From the NCBI GenBank assembly GCA_947086895.1, contig CAMUAR010000014.1:1-64000 (forward strand): a stretch of DNA of 64,000 nucleotides. The letters are read 5' to 3'. The notes under the pieces were generated by a model, which searched no databases, had not been told where the DNA came from, and saw only the letters and a program-made list of their open reading frames with translations. This DNA comes from an uncultured Lachnospiraceae bacterium. GTDB lineage: Bacteria > Bacillota > Clostridia > Lachnospirales > Lachnospiraceae. Every line of letters begins with the position of its first letter. Positions within the stretch are counted from its first letter, which is position 1. Below are positions 44,318-53,219 of the stretch, in pieces. The position numbers and the translations under genes were made by a program.

Positions 44318-46693
44318 TTAAACAGTCATAGAACAACCTCTTAAATAAGGGTTATATATGGATACTTTTGCTGTGGAACCTTCTTTTTTGCGCAGGTAAA
44401 GCATCAATCTTCCCTCAAGTGCATTGCGGAACATAGCGCGGTAGTCCGTGACATCGCGGATATCGCCGTTGTCCAGTCCAAGATACTCGCAGTCCCCTTC
44501 AATATGGACGTCAATGCGGGACTGGTCGGTGGTAACACGCCTGCCAGAAGCATCAAGTACACATATTTCGATTTGAATAATATCCTCAAAGCTGACCGCC
44601 GCCATAGCGAGCTGTACAGGCGCGCCAAATGTTTGCAGAGTGTAACGGATGGTAGTGTCGCTTAAACTTTCCTGATTGTTGTCGCTGGCAGAGCAGCAGG
44701 CAGCAGTCGTGGCAGTGGCAGTAAGCGTTCCGGCTTCGAACGGCACAGTCCAGCAGTAACATCCTAAATCATCATCATACTTTGCTGCTTCTTTCACTGG
44801 AATGTCGTTGATGGATAACACCGGGTCTGTACCGTTGGTATAGCAGCGCACTTCCACTTCTTCGCGGGGACTGTAATTCCAGCTGTCGGACATCGGTTTC
44901 CACCTGCGGTCACCGGCATTTTGTCTTGAAGTGCATAGATGAATCACCGGTTTTTCGCTCCACCAGCTCTGGCGGGCATAGTAGCTGGACTTTTCAAAGC
45001 CCGCGGTGGATAAGCAGCCAGAACCGTGCGTGTGAAACGGCCAGCCGCCGCACTCGCCTAAGTAGTCAATGCCAATCCAGAGGAACTGCCCTGAAATATA
45101 AGGGTATTTCTGAACCCACTTCCAAGCTTCGTAGCTTGGGCTGTTCTCGCTGCCGAGAAACGGTTTCTCTGGAAAACGAAGATGATCTTTTTCGTATAAA
45201 TGTTCTTTGTAGTTATAGCCGACAACATCCAGGTGGTCAATAAAGCCAAGATTTGCGGAAAGCTCTGGAAATGCGACGGCTGCCGTGACCGGGCGCGTTG
45301 TATCGCTCTGCTTTACAATAGCGGTAAGTCTGCGTGAAATAACCGTCAGACGTTCCATATTTGGACGGTCGGCGTTAAAACGGCGTTCCTGCTCCGGTTT
45401 GTTTGCATCGTTGTTGCCGGTCATTGTCTGAAAGCTTGGATGATTGTACGGGTCGTTTGGATAATCAATCTCATTGCCGATGCTCCAGAGTACAATGCTT
45501 GGATGATTGCGGTCGCGCCGCACCTGCGCAGTTAAATCGCGTTCGTGCCATTCTGGAAAATCGTTGGCGTAGCCCTGATGTCTTGGCGGGTAGACGTTGT
45601 GACCGCGAAACCATTTGTTTTTGCAGCCTTCCCATTCATCAAAAGCTTCGTCCATCACAAGAAAACCCATCTCATCGCACAGTTCATACAATTCCGGGGC
45701 ATGTGGATTATGGCTCATGCGGATTGCGTTGCAGCCCATCTTTTTTAATTTTGTAAGCCTTCTGCGCCAGATTCCTTTTGTCATAGCAGCGCCGAGCGCG
45801 CCGCCGTCATGGTGTACGCAGACGCCTTTAAAAATTTCTGGTTTTTCGTTCAGGAAAAAGCCGTGGTCTGCGTCAAAGCGGATGGAGCGGACACCAACCT
45901 TCTGTTCGTCGATGGTCTCTGTTGTTCCGTCGGAGAAAGTAACCGTCGTTCGAAGCGTGTAAAGCGATGGATGTCCCGGCGACCAGAGCTGTGGGGAGGC
46001 AAGCATACCAGAAGTAGTTACGGTTTGTGATTTTCCTTTGGCAAGAATTGCGGACTGTTCCAGTACCGCTGCCGTATTCCCATCCGCATCAAACAGGATG
46101 GACTGAACTGTAACTTCAGCAGTGTTTTCCGCCGCTTGTTCCGAGAGCACAAGTTCATTGTCAATCATCAGTTCCGCTTCTTTTTCAGATACCTTTGGTG
46201 TCTGGAAGAAGATGCCGTACTCTGCCGGATAAATTTTTCCAAATTGCTGCAAGGTTACTTTTCGCGTGATGCCTGAGCCGGTAAACCAGCGGGAATCCGC
46301 AATATCCTCATGGCTGACTTTCACTGCGATCACATTTTCGGTATTTCCGAACGCTGCAAAATCTGTGATATCATAGCGGAATGAAATATATCCGTTTGGA
46401 CGTCTGCCAAGATAATATCCATTGACCCAGACCTGACTGTTTTTGTACACTCCGTCAAAACAGAGAAAAAGTTTGCTTCCTCTTGCTTCTTCTGGAAGAG
46501 AAAAATGTCTGCGATACCAGGCGGTTCCGCCGATCACATAGCCGGTTCCGCTGGAACAGCTGCGATCCTTTGGGTGTTCGATCGACCAATCATGCGGGAT
46601 GGTAACTTGACGCCAGTCCGCGTCGGAATAATTTTTTTCATAAGCATTTTCTAAATCACCAAGATAAAAACGCCAGTTTGTGTCGAGCAGCAT
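44318..46693 (-). CDS. Glycoside hydrolase family 2 (beta-galactosidase-like)
   Basis: A 791-aa enzyme without signal peptide, so cytoplasmic. Domain order is sugar-binding (WRQVTIPHDWSIEHP, AWYRRHFSLP), immunoglobulin-like, then TIM barrel (GVCVHHDGGALGAA, RMSHNPHAPELYELCDEMG). The acid/base Glu is in WSIGNEIDYP (about 405) and the nucleophile Glu in FLGSENSPSYE (about 516). A C-terminal DUF4982-like part follows. It cleaves terminal beta-linked sugars; beta-galactoside is the default guess. The start is at ATG 46693 with AAGGAGG. A perfect LacI/CcpA-type palindrome (46765-46780) lies about 70 bp upstream. Confidence 0.93.
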   Translation of the reverse strand: MLLDTNWRFYLGDLENAYEKNYSDADWRQVTIPHDWSIEHPKDRSCSSGTGYVIGGTAWYRRHFSLPEEARGSKLFLCFDGVYKNSQVWVNGYYLGRRPNGYISFRYDITDFAAFGNTENVIAVKVSHEDIADSRWFTGSGITRKVTLQQFGKIYPAEYGIFFQTPKVSEKEAELMIDNELVLSEQAAENTAEVTVQSILFDADGNTAAVLEQSAILAKGKSQTVTTSGMLASPQLWSPGHPSLYTLRTTVTFSDGTTETIDEQKVGVRSIRFDADHGFFLNEKPEIFKGVCVHHDGGALGAAMTKGIWRRRLTKLKKMGCNAIRMSHNPHAPELYELCDEMGFLVMDEAFDEWEGCKNKWFRGHNVYPPRHQGYANDFPEWHERDLTAQVRRDRNHPSIVLWSIGNEIDYPNDPYNHPSFQTMTGNNDANKPEQERRFNADRPNMERLTVISRRLTAIVKQSDTTRPVTAAVAFPELSANLGFIDHLDVVGYNYKEHLYEKDHLRFPEKPFLGSENSPSYEAWKWVQKYPYISGQFLWIGIDYLGECGGWPFHTHGSGCLSTAGFEKSSYYARQSWWSEKPVIHLCTSRQNAGDRRWKPMSDSWNYSPREEVEVRCYTNGTDPVLSINDIPVKEAAKYDDDLGCYCWTVPFEAGTLTATATTAACCSASDNNQESLSDTTIRYTLQTFGAPVQLAMAAVSFEDIIQIEICVLDASGRRVTTDQSRIDVHIEGDCEYLGLDNGDIRDVTDYRAMFRNALEGRLMLYLRKKEGSTAKVSIYNPYLRGCSMTV

Positions 46694-46764
46694 AAAAACC
46701 TCCTTTTTGATAAGGGATGTCACAATGTATTTATCATTGATATATTATAATAAAGTTTCTTTTA

Positions 46765-46780
46765 TTGAAATCGATTTCAA
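46765..46780. promoter_or_regulatory. LacI/CcpA-type operator upstream of the GH2 gene
   Basis: TTGAAATCGATTTCAA is a perfect 16-bp palindrome with central CG. It fits the cre/LacI-GalR operator pattern TGnAAnCGnTTnCA and lies over the probable GH2 promoter region on the minus strand. Confidence 0.6.
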
Positions 46781-47178
46781 AAAAAGGATGGTCTTATTGT
46801 AACAGGATATAATCATTTCGTCCATGGTATGTTCTTTGCATTCTTTGTATTTTATTATAGTTGGTATGTAATTACCAAAAGAAAAAAAATAAAGGTTCTC
46901 ATTTCAGATTTACAGGAGAAAAATTTTAAGTTTGGAACAGATTTTCCAAATGTATCTGCAAAAATAAGAAAAATTTAAGTTATTTGGCTGGAGAGATATT
47001 CAAAGAGCTTTTCAAACAATTTAAGAATTATTGTATCATCAGGAAAAAGAGAAAATTGAAAGAATGTTCATAACCTTTTCCGTTTATAATAAATCAAAAA
47101 GAAGCTGCAAAAGAATTTGAAGAATGATTGAAAAAGAAAAGACAAAACATCACTAATAAGGCTTAGAAAGGAGATTTT
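46781..47178. other. Intergenic region upstream of the bile salt hydrolase gene
   Basis: No gene was found. An inverted repeat TTGGTA-N6-TACCAA (46861-46878) could be a regulator site. The ribosome site AAAGGAG is just before 47179. The rest is A-rich and featureless. Confidence 0.35.
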
Positions 47179-48153
47179 ATGTGTACAGCGGTGACCTATA
47201 AAACAAAAGATTTTTATTTTGGCAGAACATTAGATAACCCGTTTTCTTATCAGGAAGAAATTACGATTACGCCGCGCTGTTATCCGTTTCATTTTCGCAG
47301 GGCAGGGAAATTGGATCAGCATTATGCGATGATTGGAATGGCGTATGTAGTGGAGGATTATCCATTGTACTATGACGCGGTAAACGAAAAGGGGCTTGGG
47401 ATTGCTGGGCTGAATTTTGTCGGAAATGCAGTTTACAGGGAAGCAGAACCAAATAAAGATAATGTGGCACAGTTCGAATTGATTCCATGGCTGCTTGCGC
47501 AGTGCGCCTCGGTGGAAGGTGCAAGATTATTTTTGGAAAAGATCAACATTACAAACGATTCGTTCAATCCTTCTCTTCCGGCGGCGCAGCTGCACTGGAT
47601 TATTGCGGATTGCAACAGTTCTATTGTCGTGGAATCCGTTCAGGACGGCATTAAAATTTACGATAATCCAGCTGGAATTTTAACAAACAATCCGCTGTTT
47701 TATGAACAGATGTTTCATTTAAACAATTATATGATGCTGTCGCCAAAGAAAACGCAGAATCTGTTTTCCGACAAATTAAATCTTTATTCGTACTGCCATG
47801 GAATGGGAGCGATTGGGCTTCCGGGAGATCTCTCGTCACAGTCCCGTTTTGTGCGCGCAGCTTTTGTAAAATTGAATTCTGTTTCCGGCGATTCCGAGGA
47901 AGAAAGTGTGAGTCAGTTTTTTCATATATTAAATTCGGTGGATCAGCCAAGAGGGTGCTGCGATCTGGGAGACGGCGAGTATGAAACTACCATTTACACT
48001 TCGTGCTGCAATGCGCAGAAAGGAATTTATTATTATACTACCTATGGAAACCATCAAATTACGGCGGTAAGTATGTTTAAGGAGAAACTAGAAGGAAGGA
48101 AACTGATAAAATATCCGCTTGTCACAGGGGAGAAAATTTTTTGTCAGAATTAA
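47179..48153 (+). CDS. bsh: Choloylglycine (bile salt) hydrolase
   Basis: A 324-aa Ntn-hydrolase that removes glycine or taurine from conjugated bile acids; penicillin V acylases are the close relatives. Met1 must be removed to free the nucleophile Cys2 (MCTAV). Other catalytic positions are visible: R16 and D19 (GRTLD), Asn of GIAGLNF (about 79), Asn of GILTNNP (about 169) and Arg of SQSRFVRA (about 222). There is no signal peptide, as usual for the family. Ribosome site AAAGGAG. It indicates a gut habitat. It lies 119 bp upstream of the split spoIIID gene. Confidence 0.95.
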   Translation: MCTAVTYKTKDFYFGRTLDNPFSYQEEITITPRCYPFHFRRAGKLDQHYAMIGMAYVVEDYPLYYDAVNEKGLGIAGLNFVGNAVYREAEPNKDNVAQFELIPWLLAQCASVEGARLFLEKINITNDSFNPSLPAAQLHWIIADCNSSIVVESVQDGIKIYDNPAGILTNNPLFYEQMFHLNNYMMLSPKKTQNLFSDKLNLYSYCHGMGAIGLPGDLSSQSRFVRAAFVKLNSVSGDSEEESVSQFFHILNSVDQPRGCCDLGDGEYETTIYTSCCNAQKGIYYYTTYGNHQITAVSMFKEKLEGRKLIKYPLVTGEKIFCQN

Positions 48154-48211
48154 AAAGGGATTCGCTGCTGCCCGCTTTTTTTGATTTTTTGCGGTATACT
48201 GTGTTATTTTA

Positions 48212-48241
48212 GGTATGTACCACGAACTTCCTGCATAAAGT
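48212..48241 (+). promoter_or_regulatory. Possible sigma-E promoter of spoIIID
   Basis: GGTATGT (48212-48218), 15 nt, CATAAAGT (48234-48241) resembles the mother-cell sigma-E pattern (ATATT and CATACAAT). spoIIID is under sigma-E control in Bacillus and Clostridium. The match is partial. Confidence 0.35.
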
Positions 48242-48272
48242 GTATAAACAAGTATGTTAGGGTGGCATTCCC

Positions 48273-48470
48273 ATGAAAACCAGTTTAAGGCAGCAGCATA
48301 CAGCAGCCAATTATTTAACATCGGCAAAGCACCGCCAGATTGAGGAGCGGGCAGCTATGGTAGCACAATTTATTGTGGAAAATAACGCGACAGTACGGCA
48401 GGCGGCAAAACAATTTGGAATCAGTAAAAGTACGGTACATAAAGATGTAACAAAATCGAATGAATTTTAA
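48273..48470 (+). CDS. spoIIID: SpoIIID, N-terminal half (split gene)
   Basis: Mother-cell transcription regulator of sporulation, 5' part. The frame gives 65 aa, of which the first 54 codons up to 48434 are genuine spoIIID. These include IEERAAMVAQFIVENNATVR and the helix-turn-helix AAKQFGISKSTVHKD. Intact proteins continue with a C-terminal basic region needed for DNA binding. Here, at the core GTACATAA (48435-48442), the sequence diverges into KSNEF and a stop. The missing half is at 54748-54915, and fusion at the core restores one 109-codon frame. The N-terminus is longer than in Bacillus; AGGGTGG lies 7 nt before ATG 48273. Unless the element is excised, only a truncated, probably inactive protein is made. 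Confidence 0.93.
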   Translation: MKTSLRQQHTAANYLTSAKHRQIEERAAMVAQFIVENNATVRQAAKQFGISKSTVHKDVTKSNEF

Positions 48471-48501
48471 CAATAATTAAATAAAATAATAATATAACAT
48501 T

Positions 48502-48540
48502 AGAAAGTATTATAGTAAAACTTTCTGATGCTTTTTTATT
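48502..48540 (+). terminator. Terminator after the spoIIID N-terminal half
   Basis: AGAAAGT (48502-48508) pairs with ACTTTCT (48520-48526), followed by GATGCTTTTTTATTTT. It would end the transcript of the truncated spoIIID inside the element. Confidence 0.6.
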
Positions 48541-48827
48541 TTAGGAATGTTTTTATGAAAAACTCTTTAAATAAGATACATATTTGTAAAACAGAGGATT
48601 TCTGGACAATGGTTGGGTTTGATGCGAAAGATTTTGCCAAGCCAGTCTGCTTCACGCTGTAATTTTAGATAACAGTGCATGAAATAAATATTGTAATACA
48701 AACGACGATTTGATATACTTAAAAAAACTTAAGTGTTTCGACAATGAAATTGACGATAGCAGTAAAAATTCATTGCAGCATGAGTATAATAAAAAAAGTT
48801 GCCAATTTATGGGAAATAAGGAGAAAT
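48541..48827 (+). other. Element left region before the kinase gene
   Basis: It contains a 35-codon frame, 48555-48662 (MKNSLNKIHICKTEDFW...), with a weak AGGA site 8 nt upstream, possible as a micropeptide but unsupported. The ribosome site of the kinase is AAGGAG (about 48817-48822). A TATAAT at 48784-48789 has no good -35. Confidence 0.35.
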
Positions 48828-51401
48828 ATGAAAAAAGAGTCAACAAAAAAGAAGATGGATAGAAGTATTTTTTTGCCTATTTCTATTGTTGTTATATTTT
48901 GTATATTGGGAACTGTTGTATTTTTGGTATCGAGTAAAATTTCAGCGAAGATGTCCGCGTCAGCGATTCAAAATTTAAGTGAGAGCTTGGATTTGATAGA
49001 GTGTACAATTGAGGCGATTATGAATAGAGAAGCGGAGTTTCAACAGTCGATGGCGCATGAGATTGCGATGGCGCAGGATCCGGAAGCATACGTCCGCACT
49101 TACCGCAACAATCAGACAATCGTGAAAGTATCTTTGATCTGCGCTGGGAAAACGGAAGGGGTTTCCAATGCAGGAAACTTATTTTCGGAGGACGAACTTG
49201 ATTTTTCCAACGGGGGAAGCGTGGGAGGAATGCCAGTTTCCAAGTCCTATATAAACTATATGGGAACTTGGGCATATACTATAAAGTGTCCTGTTGTAAG
49301 GGAGGGAGAGGAAATAGCATTCCTCTATGTTGAATATACTTACGACTCTCTTGACCGGTCGCTTCCCGATGGGTTTTACAACAAAAAAGCGATGCTTTAT
49401 ATTATGGATGCAGAGAGCGAGCGGTTTGTGTTAAAACCGAAGGGAATGGGCGAGCGCAATGCAGGGCATCTGAATATGGAAGATTTTTTCCGCGCAAATG
49501 ATATTCATGAGCCAGAGATTTGGACACAAGTTTCTGAGAACGTGAAGAACAAGAGAAATATTATGTTTTATCATGATATTCGGGGAAAAAGTTCGCTGAT
49601 TTATATATGGTCTGTAAATGACGGAACTCTTTTTTTAATTGGATATGTGCCAGTGGATGCGATTCAACAAGAAGGAAATACGGTAAATCAAAATATCTTT
49701 ATTGTTGTCACAGCGATGTTGATTGCGTTTTTCCTGTGCTGCCTATTATATTATTTTACGCAGAGACAGCAGATAAAAATTAGAAAAGAGCAGGAAGAGG
49801 AGCGCGAAATACACAATAAACAGTTGAGGGAAGCACTGCAGGCGGCGCAGATTGCAAGCAATTCTAAGACAATGTTTCTCTCCAACATGTCGCACGATAT
49901 CCGCACGCCAATGAACGCGGTAATTGGATTTACCACTCTGCTTGCGAAAGATGCGGAAAATCCCCAAAAGGTCAGGGAATACACAAAAAAGATTATGGCG
50001 TCGGGACAGCATCTGCTCAGTCTGATCAATGATATTTTGGATGTTTCCAAGATTGAGAGCGGAAAGGTTGTGCTTACGATAGAAGAGTTTACATTAAACG
50101 ATCTCGTATCTTCTGTAGATGCAATTATCCGACCGATGGCAAATGCCAGAAGTCAGAAATTTTATGTTGAAGTAACAGGAATAAGGCATGAATATTTGAT
50201 GGGAGATGAGACAAGAATCAACCAGATTTTGATTAATCTTCTCTCAAATGCTGTGAAATATACGCCGGAGGGCGGCAATATCTGGTTCCGTATTATCGGC
50301 ATGAAACAGCATTCGCCGCAGTATGAGCATATTCGAATTGAAGTACAGGATGATGGCTATGGCATGACGCAGGAATATTTAAAGGTTATATTTGATGCGT
50401 TTACCAGAGCGGAGAATAGTACTACAAATAAAGTACAGGGTACAGGGCTTGGCATGGCGATCACCAAAAATATTGTAAAACTTATGGGTGGTACAATTGA
50501 TGTATCGAGCGAGGTAAATAAGGGTACGCTTTTTCGGGTAGAATTGGAACTTCGCATACCGGAGGAGCAGGCGATCAAGCGATTGTGGGAAGAGAACGGA
50601 ATTTCACGGATTTTGGCGATCGACAGCAATGAAGTTATCTGTGAAAATATTTGTATGCTTATGAACGATACAGGGGTAGTTACCGATGTTGTTTCAAGCG
50701 CAGACAACGCGATTCAGATATTAAACAATAAGACAGAAACCAACGATTATCAGATACTTTTGATTGACTGGGATATTGTGGAGAAAGAAGGAATTCAAAA
50801 GATAAAAGAAATTCGGGAGATCTTACCAGAAACGGCATTGATATTATTTTTGGCAGATTGCAATACGGCAGGCATGGAGGAGACGCTTTTGATAAAAAAT
50901 ACAAAAGTCCTTACAAAGCCGTTTTTTGTAAGCGCCCTTCAGGAAAAAATACTGGAGAGCAAAACCGAACAAAGTATAGCAAGTTCTGCGATTGCGGATG
51001 CCGACAATTTAAAAGGGCTTCATTTTCTTGTGGCGGAGGACAATGATATCAATGCGGAAATACTGGAAGAAATCTTGTCCATGGAAGAAGCGGACTGCGA
51101 GATTGTGGAAAATGGCAAGCTGGCGGTAGAACGGTTTGAAGCCGCCGAAGAAAAAGAATTTGACGCTATTTTAATGGATGTTCAGATGCCGGTGATGAAC
51201 GGATATGACGCGACAAGAAAGATCAGAGCGCTAAGCCGCAAAGACGCTATGGAGATACCGATTATTGCTATGACAGCAAACGCTTTTGCGGAAGATGAGA
51301 AGGACGCGCTTGACGCCGGAATGAATGTCCATCTGGCAAAGCCAATCAATATTGAAATGCTGAAAAAAGTAATCCATCAGTATGTTTATAAAGATAAGTG
51401 A
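48828..51401 (+). CDS. Hybrid sensor histidine kinase with two receiver domains (element cargo)
   Basis: An 857-aa membrane protein. TM1 is at about residues 13-34, then an extracytoplasmic sensor domain of about 250 aa (Cache-like) and TM2 at about 287-309. HisKA has phospho-acceptor MSHDIRTPMNAVIGF (His about 355), and HATPase has NQILINLLSNAVKY and GTGLGMAIT. A first, degenerate-looking receiver region (about 594-710) and a complete C-terminal receiver (EDNDIN, Asp about 784 in ILMDVQMPVMNG, KPIN) follow. The start ATG 48828 has AAGGAG. No HPt or output domain is present, so it must signal to other proteins. It is 60 bp upstream of the solute-binding lipoprotein gene. Confidence 0.93.
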   Translation: MKKESTKKKMDRSIFLPISIVVIFCILGTVVFLVSSKISAKMSASAIQNLSESLDLIECTIEAIMNREAEFQQSMAHEIAMAQDPEAYVRTYRNNQTIVKVSLICAGKTEGVSNAGNLFSEDELDFSNGGSVGGMPVSKSYINYMGTWAYTIKCPVVREGEEIAFLYVEYTYDSLDRSLPDGFYNKKAMLYIMDAESERFVLKPKGMGERNAGHLNMEDFFRANDIHEPEIWTQVSENVKNKRNIMFYHDIRGKSSLIYIWSVNDGTLFLIGYVPVDAIQQEGNTVNQNIFIVVTAMLIAFFLCCLLYYFTQRQQIKIRKEQEEEREIHNKQLREALQAAQIASNSKTMFLSNMSHDIRTPMNAVIGFTTLLAKDAENPQKVREYTKKIMASGQHLLSLINDILDVSKIESGKVVLTIEEFTLNDLVSSVDAIIRPMANARSQKFYVEVTGIRHEYLMGDETRINQILINLLSNAVKYTPEGGNIWFRIIGMKQHSPQYEHIRIEVQDDGYGMTQEYLKVIFDAFTRAENSTTNKVQGTGLGMAITKNIVKLMGGTIDVSSEVNKGTLFRVELELRIPEEQAIKRLWEENGISRILAIDSNEVICENICMLMNDTGVVTDVVSSADNAIQILNNKTETNDYQILLIDWDIVEKEGIQKIKEIREILPETALILFLADCNTAGMEETLLIKNTKVLTKPFFVSALQEKILESKTEQSIASSAIADADNLKGLHFLVAEDNDINAEILEEILSMEEADCEIVENGKLAVERFEAAEEKEFDAILMDVQMPVMNGYDATRKIRALSRKDAMEIPIIAMTANAFAEDEKDALDAGMNVHLAKPINIEMLKKVIHQYVYKDK

Positions 51402-51461
51402 AAGGAGCTATTATTTCAAAAAATAGAGGAAAGTTTTATTGAAAGCAAAGAGGAAAGATTT

Positions 51462-52769
51462 ATGAAAAAAAGAATAAAAAAAATAACAGCACTTTGTCTT
51501 GCATGTTTCACTGCGCTGTCGCTGACCGCCTGTACAAACAATAGACCAAAAGACAGTGATGTGATGATTTTTGAGAAGGAAAACAAGCAGATTGTGACTC
51601 TTTTCAGTCCGATGGAAAAAACAAAGCCAGACGCTGATAATGTGGCGAGAAGCGCGTCGGAAAAAACGGTTGCCATGGCAGAAGAAAAGTTGGGAGTAAC
51701 TGTAAATTACATTACGTACACAGCGGAGAATTATCAGGATAAAACTTATGATGAGGTAGCGCTTGAGAGAGCGCGCAATAGTCTGGATGATTTATACCTG
51801 CTGAACCCTGATATCCTTCAGGCATTGGGCTCAGAAAATAAACTGATGGATTTGTCCAGCCTTGACAGTGCAAAAAATCTGCGCGATGTGGTAAAAATGG
51901 CAAATACCGTGGATGGGAAGCTGTTGGGGATTCCCCAGGAAGTTGTCGCTTACGGGCTGTTTGTCAATAAGGATATGTTTGATCAGTATAATTTAAAACT
52001 GCCGGAAACACCGGAGGATTTTTTGGAATGCTGTAAGGTATTTCAGGAAAATGGAATTGAGACGCCGGTTGGGGCAAACCGCTGGTGGCTGGAGACATTT
52101 GTTTTTGCGCAGGCTTATGCAGATCTGTATAACGGCGGAAATCTTGAGGCGGAAATTGCAGCGCTCAACAGCGGAGAAAAAAAGTACAGCGATTATATGC
52201 GCCCCGGCTTTGAGTTTCTTCAAAAGATGATGGACAACGGATATATTGACGCGAAAAAAGCATACATAAGCGAAGCGATCGAAGGAGAAGGTTCCGATTT
52301 TCTGGCACAGAAAACACCGATGGTTATGGCATACTGGAGTGCGGCAAATGCGGAAACTGCTTATGGAAGGCCAGATTTTAATATGCAGGTTATCGGTTTT
52401 CCAAGCAGCCATGGACAGATGCCGGTTATATCGATCACTGGGATTTCTATTGCAAAAAATGCAGAACATGCAGAAGATGCGGTAAATACGCTTAATATTA
52501 TGGTTTCTGATGAAGCACTTCAAATTTATGCGGAGACCAACAAAGTTATCTCACCTTCCAAAAATGTTCAAGTAGAGTGCATTCCAGCATTAAAACCTCT
52601 GAATGACAAGATCAACGATAATATCTTTGTCCTTGCCACAAATGCAAGTATGAAGGTGGAACAGTGGGGAAACACTTGTATTATTGTGCGGGAGCTATTG
52701 AACGGGGCTTCTGTTGATGATTGTATGGAAGCGTTTGATAAGCTTCAGGAAGAATCGTTAAAGAAATAA
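51462..52769 (+). CDS. Extracellular solute-binding lipoprotein (element cargo)
   Basis: A 435-aa ABC-type binding protein. The signal peptide ends in lipobox LTAC (Cys24). The mature part shows family 1 features: ALERARNSLDDLYLLNPDIL, GIPQEVVAYGLFVNKDMFDQY, and PETPEDFLECCKVF. No permease or ATPase gene is nearby. A binding protein next to a kinase with an extracytoplasmic sensor suggests a ligand co-receptor for that kinase rather than a transporter part; this is inference. The ribosome site is AGAGGAAAG. A perfect palindromic terminator follows. Confidence 0.92.
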   Translation: MKKRIKKITALCLACFTALSLTACTNNRPKDSDVMIFEKENKQIVTLFSPMEKTKPDADNVARSASEKTVAMAEEKLGVTVNYITYTAENYQDKTYDEVALERARNSLDDLYLLNPDILQALGSENKLMDLSSLDSAKNLRDVVKMANTVDGKLLGIPQEVVAYGLFVNKDMFDQYNLKLPETPEDFLECCKVFQENGIETPVGANRWWLETFVFAQAYADLYNGGNLEAEIAALNSGEKKYSDYMRPGFEFLQKMMDNGYIDAKKAYISEAIEGEGSDFLAQKTPMVMAYWSAANAETAYGRPDFNMQVIGFPSSHGQMPVISITGISIAKNAEHAEDAVNTLNIMVSDEALQIYAETNKVISPSKNVQVECIPALKPLNDKINDNIFVLATNASMKVEQWGNTCIIVRELLNGASVDDCMEAFDKLQEESLKK

Positions 52770-52790
52770 ATCAAAATAAAGATTAAAAAA

Positions 52791-52825
52791 AATACTGCAA
52801 AACAGCTGTTTTGCAGTATTTTTTA
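52791..52825 (+). terminator. Perfect 30-bp palindrome terminator
   Basis: Bases 52791-52820 form a complete palindrome centred on AGCT, with arms starting AATACTGCAA, followed by TTTTT. It separates the kinase/lipoprotein unit from the recombinase unit. Confidence 0.85.
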
Positions 52826-53009
52826 TGCGCAGACCCGTGCAACAGAAAAAGAAGGACTATTTTTTTGTGTTTGTTCATAATTATGGACAAAGAGTTTGTG
52901 TAAAGAAGATCATAAAATTAAGTGATTTTAAACTTTACAGAACAAAGATTTTCGCATTGATTGTTTATAGTTTCAAAGTAATGTAATAAAAGACGGAGGT
53001 GGTTTTGCT

Positions 53010-53165
53010 ATCGCTCGTAAAGTTAAGTTAAATTTTCATTTTCATAATCCAAACACAACAAAACAAACTGCCAATTACATACTGAAAGTATTTTTTGAAG
53101 CAAATCAAGAAAAATTGGAAAAGGTATTGCAGAAGGAAATAAAAATGGAAAAACAGATTGTTTGA
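53010..53165 (+). CDS. 51-codon small protein before the recombinase, apparent ATC start
   Basis: The frame reads (I/M)ARKVKLNFHFHNPNTTKQT ... ANYILKVFFEANQEKLEKVL ... and ends 1 nt before the next frame opens, 54 nt before the recombinase ATG. It has protein-like composition and a good ribosome site, GGAGG (52995-52999), but no ATG, GTG or TTG. The codon where the start is expected is ATC (53010), 10 nt after GGAGG. It is therefore either a rare non-canonical start or a lost start codon. Small proteins beside serine recombinases in excising elements can be recombination directionality factors, so this is a candidate for that role. Confidence 0.5.
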   Translation: MARKVKLNFHFHNPNTTKQTANYILKVFFEANQEKLEKVLQKEIKMEKQIV

Positions 53166-53219
53166 TTGTATCGTTCCGAAGCGACAAAAAAGAACGAATT
53201 GCAGAGAAAGGTTATTTTT

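Noticed and set aside
48555..48662. 35-codon frame inside the spoIIID element
   Set aside because: A weak AGGA site and ATG are present, but there is no other support; too short to claim as a gene.
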